NCBI GenBank assembly: GCA_001897155.1
Contig: MKSF01000014.1
Span: 248,001 to 312,000 of the forward strand
Origin: Bacteroidetes bacterium 47-18
Lineage (GTDB): Bacteria > Bacteroidota > Bacteroidia > Chitinophagales > Chitinophagaceae
Length of the DNA: 64,000 nt
Direction: 5' to 3'
The notes beneath the pieces are model-generated. The model was not told the DNA's origin and did no database searches. It saw nothing but the letters and a program-made list of their open reading frames with translations. Of this stretch, positions 62,632 through 64,000 are shown piece by piece. The position numbers were made by a program, and so were the translations under genes. Numbering within the stretch: position 1 is the first letter of the stretch; every line of letters begins with the position of its first letter.

Positions 62632-63633
62632 TTAACGCATAATAAATTTTGATATTGCCTTTACGAAAATCAATAAAGGCATAATTTCCGAGGCGCAAAG
62701 GTAAAGAAAAAAATGAAATTTACTGAAATTGAGCAAAGAATTAAAAGAATTTATACTACGAATGTAACGTTGTACCAGGAACAAGAGGAGCACAATCACC
62801 CCCAGCAGGCTCATAGGCTGTATCCATTTCGATCCCCCGAAAGTCATCACGGCCATTACCGGCAGCAGCACGAAGGCCGCCACCTTGTGCAGCAGGAATA
62901 TGTTGAAGGCATAGGTGTCCAGCGTTTCCTCTATCCTGAATATCCAGCCCAGGAGCTTCAGGAAAACCGCCTTGATAATGAAGGCAGAGCCAACGGTCAG
63001 GGACAGGATCAAAAGCAATAGCCATTCATTCCGGAGGTATTTGCCGAAATCAAGCTGGTATTTCTCCAGCAGCAGGAAGCCGAAAGCACCCAGGACGAGA
63101 CAGGCATAGGCGTTCATCACCAGGTTGCCGAGGCTGTTCTGGCTTAGCTGCTCCCGGAGCTGGCGGGCGCTCAGGTTGGGATTGCGGTAGGCTATGAATA
63201 TATTCCTGAAATAAGAAGGGTTGATGAGCCTGAAAACGGCCGGGATGGCCAGCAGTATGATAAAAAGCGCGAAGTCGAAGTTGTGGTGCTGCCTTTTTCT
63301 TGCTGTTTCCACGGCATTTACCTTGTCGCCGGAAGGGTAGGCTATGCTGTTATTTTCCAGCAGGGTATGGAAACGCAGCTCAGACACGCTGTCGATCGTA
63401 TGGCGTAATGCCACACTGTCGGCCTGCCGCTGCAGCGCCACCCGCGCCATACTGTCCCTGGCCTGCTGCAGGCTGTCGGCGCGCGCCAGGAGCGTAAGGC
63501 TGTCCCGTCTCGCAGCAGCTATACGGATACTGTCCTGTGTCCGTGCCGTATGCACGGTGTCCTGTCCATGCGACATCTGGAATGTATAGCATGATAATAG
63601 TATAAGCAGGTATGTAAATAATTTACACGGCAA
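62632..63633 (-). CDS. DUF4271 family membrane protein, TTG start
   Basis: 333 residues. Signal peptide MPCKLFTYLLILLSCYTFQM up to SHGQ, a Gln/Arg/Ala/Asp-rich helical stretch (about 30-95, likely coiled coil), then about six TMs from residue 120 onward: FALFIILLAIPAVFRL, VMNAYACLVLGAFGFLLL, WLLLLILSLTVGSAFIIKAV and three more. The start is TTG at 63633; the promoter at 63665-63695 places the mRNA start about 26 nt upstream, and the next ATG would delete the signal peptide. The family is unknown. In Bacteroidota it often precedes hemD, as here. Confidence 0.87.
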   Translation of the reverse strand: MPCKLFTYLLILLSCYTFQMSHGQDTVHTARTQDSIRIAAARRDSLTLLARADSLQQARDSMARVALQRQADSVALRHTIDSVSELRFHTLLENNSIAYPSGDKVNAVETARKRQHHNFDFALFIILLAIPAVFRLINPSYFRNIFIAYRNPNLSARQLREQLSQNSLGNLVMNAYACLVLGAFGFLLLEKYQLDFGKYLRNEWLLLLILSLTVGSAFIIKAVFLKLLGWIFRIEETLDTYAFNIFLLHKVAAFVLLPVMAVMTFGGSKWIQPMSLLGVIVLLLFLVQRYIRSINSFNSLLNFSKFHFFLYLCASEIMPLLIFVKAISKFIMR

Positions 63634-63664
63634 AACGGGTAGTGCTTTTTAATGAACAGTCCTG

Positions 63665-63695
63665 CAAAAATAAGTGCTGTATATATACAGCACAA
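63665..63695 (-). promoter_or_regulatory. Promoter of the DUF4271-hemD operon
   Basis: On the minus strand: TTG at 63695-63693, a 20-nt spacer, TATTTTTG at 63672-63665. This is a textbook Bacteroidota promoter. Confidence 0.75.
63674..63693. promoter_or_regulatory. Perfect 20-bp palindrome in the promoter spacer (operator candidate)
   Basis: Half-site GTGCTGTATA, repeated as its own complement. It fills nearly the whole spacer between the two promoter elements. Confidence 0.65.
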
Positions 63696-63797
63696 TTAAT
63701 TTTATGAAAAAATCTCCCAGCAACGGTGCCCGGGCGCTGCGGGCTCCGGATGCTGATCGTCATCTGGGTTGCAATATTGTGCAGTGGAGGGTATTGG

Positions 63798-63820
63798 GTT
63801 GCTGGTGAGACACCGGCAAC
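63798..63820. repeat. Palindromic intergenic repeat, reversed, diverged
   Basis: GTTGCTGGTG, AGA, CACCGGCAAC: the arms changed together, so pairing is kept except for one G-T-type position. Confidence 0.7.
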
Positions 63821-63901
63821 GGAGGTAAGAATGTTTTGCAGTGGTGCCCGGGTGTTGACCGTTATCCAGGTTGCAGTATTGGTAGGTGGATCGATTATTG
63901 A

Positions 63902-63926
63902 GTTGTTGGTGAAGAACACCAACAAC
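63902..63926. repeat. Palindromic intergenic repeat, reversed, perfect
   Basis: Perfect arms, GTTGTTGGTG and CACCAACAAC, with the complementary loop AAGAA. CGGAG follows instead of preceding, so this is the opposite orientation. Confidence 0.9.
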
Positions 63927-64000
63927 GGAGGAAAAATGGTAAGCCTGTCACCAATGAAGCGTAACGGAACAACCTCCCGGTGGAGGAATGCCAAAGCAAG

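Larger units (their letters stand above)
63725..63935. repeat. Two diverged tandem repeats of about 100 bp, each with the palindrome
   Basis: Both start GGTGCCCGGG (63725 and 63843), share an internal GGTTGCA(A)TATTG-like tract, and end in the palindromic repeat followed by GGAGG. The order of elements is the reverse complement of the copies elsewhere. The 63.63-64.0 kb stretch contains no gene I can support. Confidence 0.7.

Noticed and set aside
63674-63693. LexA (SOS) box
   Set aside because: It resembles CTG-TATA-CAG, but the gap between CTG and CAG is 8, not the 10 of the Escherichia coli box, and no SOS gene follows.
63703-63807. 34-codon ATG frame starting MKKSPSNGARALRAP
   Set aside because: It runs through the tandem repeat and ends in the palindrome; not supported as a gene.
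1-64000. tRNA, rRNA, tmRNA or riboswitch genes
   Set aside because: I scanned the intergenic spaces for T-loop (GGTTCGAATCC-like) and conserved rRNA motifs and saw none; a covariance search would be needed to be certain.

Overview
The window reads as chromosomal DNA of a Bacteroidota bacterium, most likely a Chitinophagaceae-type member. The evidence is: promoter -7 elements of the form TAnnTTTG; a giant surface protein with a type IX secretion (T9SS) C-terminal signal; a fused CcoN-CcoO oxidase subunit; a TonB receptor/DUF4249 pair; an OstA-like protein; DUF4271, YXWGXW and lysine-rich histone H1-like proteins; and frequent TTG starts. No rRNA, tRNA, phage, transposase or CRISPR array was recognised. 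Nearly all genes are ordinary housekeeping genes. The unusual material is in the giant adhesin, the respiratory control region and the repeat-filled intergenic islands.

Layout. 0-3.4 kb: the 5' part of ilvE (minus strand), an unknown gene, a degenerate arginase-fold protein, a small lipoprotein and a histone H1-like protein. 3.4-14 kb: a 3270-residue T9SS adhesin with four tandem units of about 585 residues, preceded by a long leader. 14-14.9 kb: a repeat island. 14.8-25.3 kb: a cbb3 oxidase locus. On the minus strand run ccoS, ccoNO, ccoQ, ccoP, ccoG, fixH and a SafE-like membrane protein. Diverging from these are an FNR-type regulator, a small helical (possibly hemerythrin-like) gene and the copper ATPase ccoI. 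Three FNR-like palindromes lie at the two key promoters, so the locus looks like a self-contained oxygen-responsive respiratory module. 25.4-31 kb: tatA, a lytic transglycosylase, and a tight operon of nucleotidyltransferase, nitronate monooxygenase, thioesterase, HsdR-N nuclease-like protein, SUI1 and tsaE.

31-32 kb: a second repeat island with a duplicated block of about 390 bp carrying a MITE-like element. 32-46 kb: a lipoprotein, DUF2167, a rhomboid protease, fabG, a zinc peptidase, a UbiB kinase, ynfA, fmt, an S41 protease, rlmB, a FemAB-like acyltransferase, a cystathionine synthase/lyase and OstA. 46-47.3 kb: rpsF-rpsR-rplI with a good S6:S18 autoregulatory leader candidate. 47.3-48.1 kb: about five tandem repeats of 160-166 bp. 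48-56 kb: a minus-strand operon of TamB, a TonB receptor and a DUF4249 lipoprotein. 56-63.7 kb: a YXWGXW protein, a beta-barrel candidate, a zinc-less sirtuin, lpxD, cdd, an NlpC/P60 peptidase, hemD and DUF4271. The DUF4271 promoter carries a perfect 20-bp palindrome exactly in its spacer. The right edge holds more repeats.

The clearest undescribed element is a palindromic repeat family: arms GTTGTTGGTG and CACCAACAAC around a TTCTT loop. It is present at least ten times, always between genes, and is embedded in three different larger repeats.
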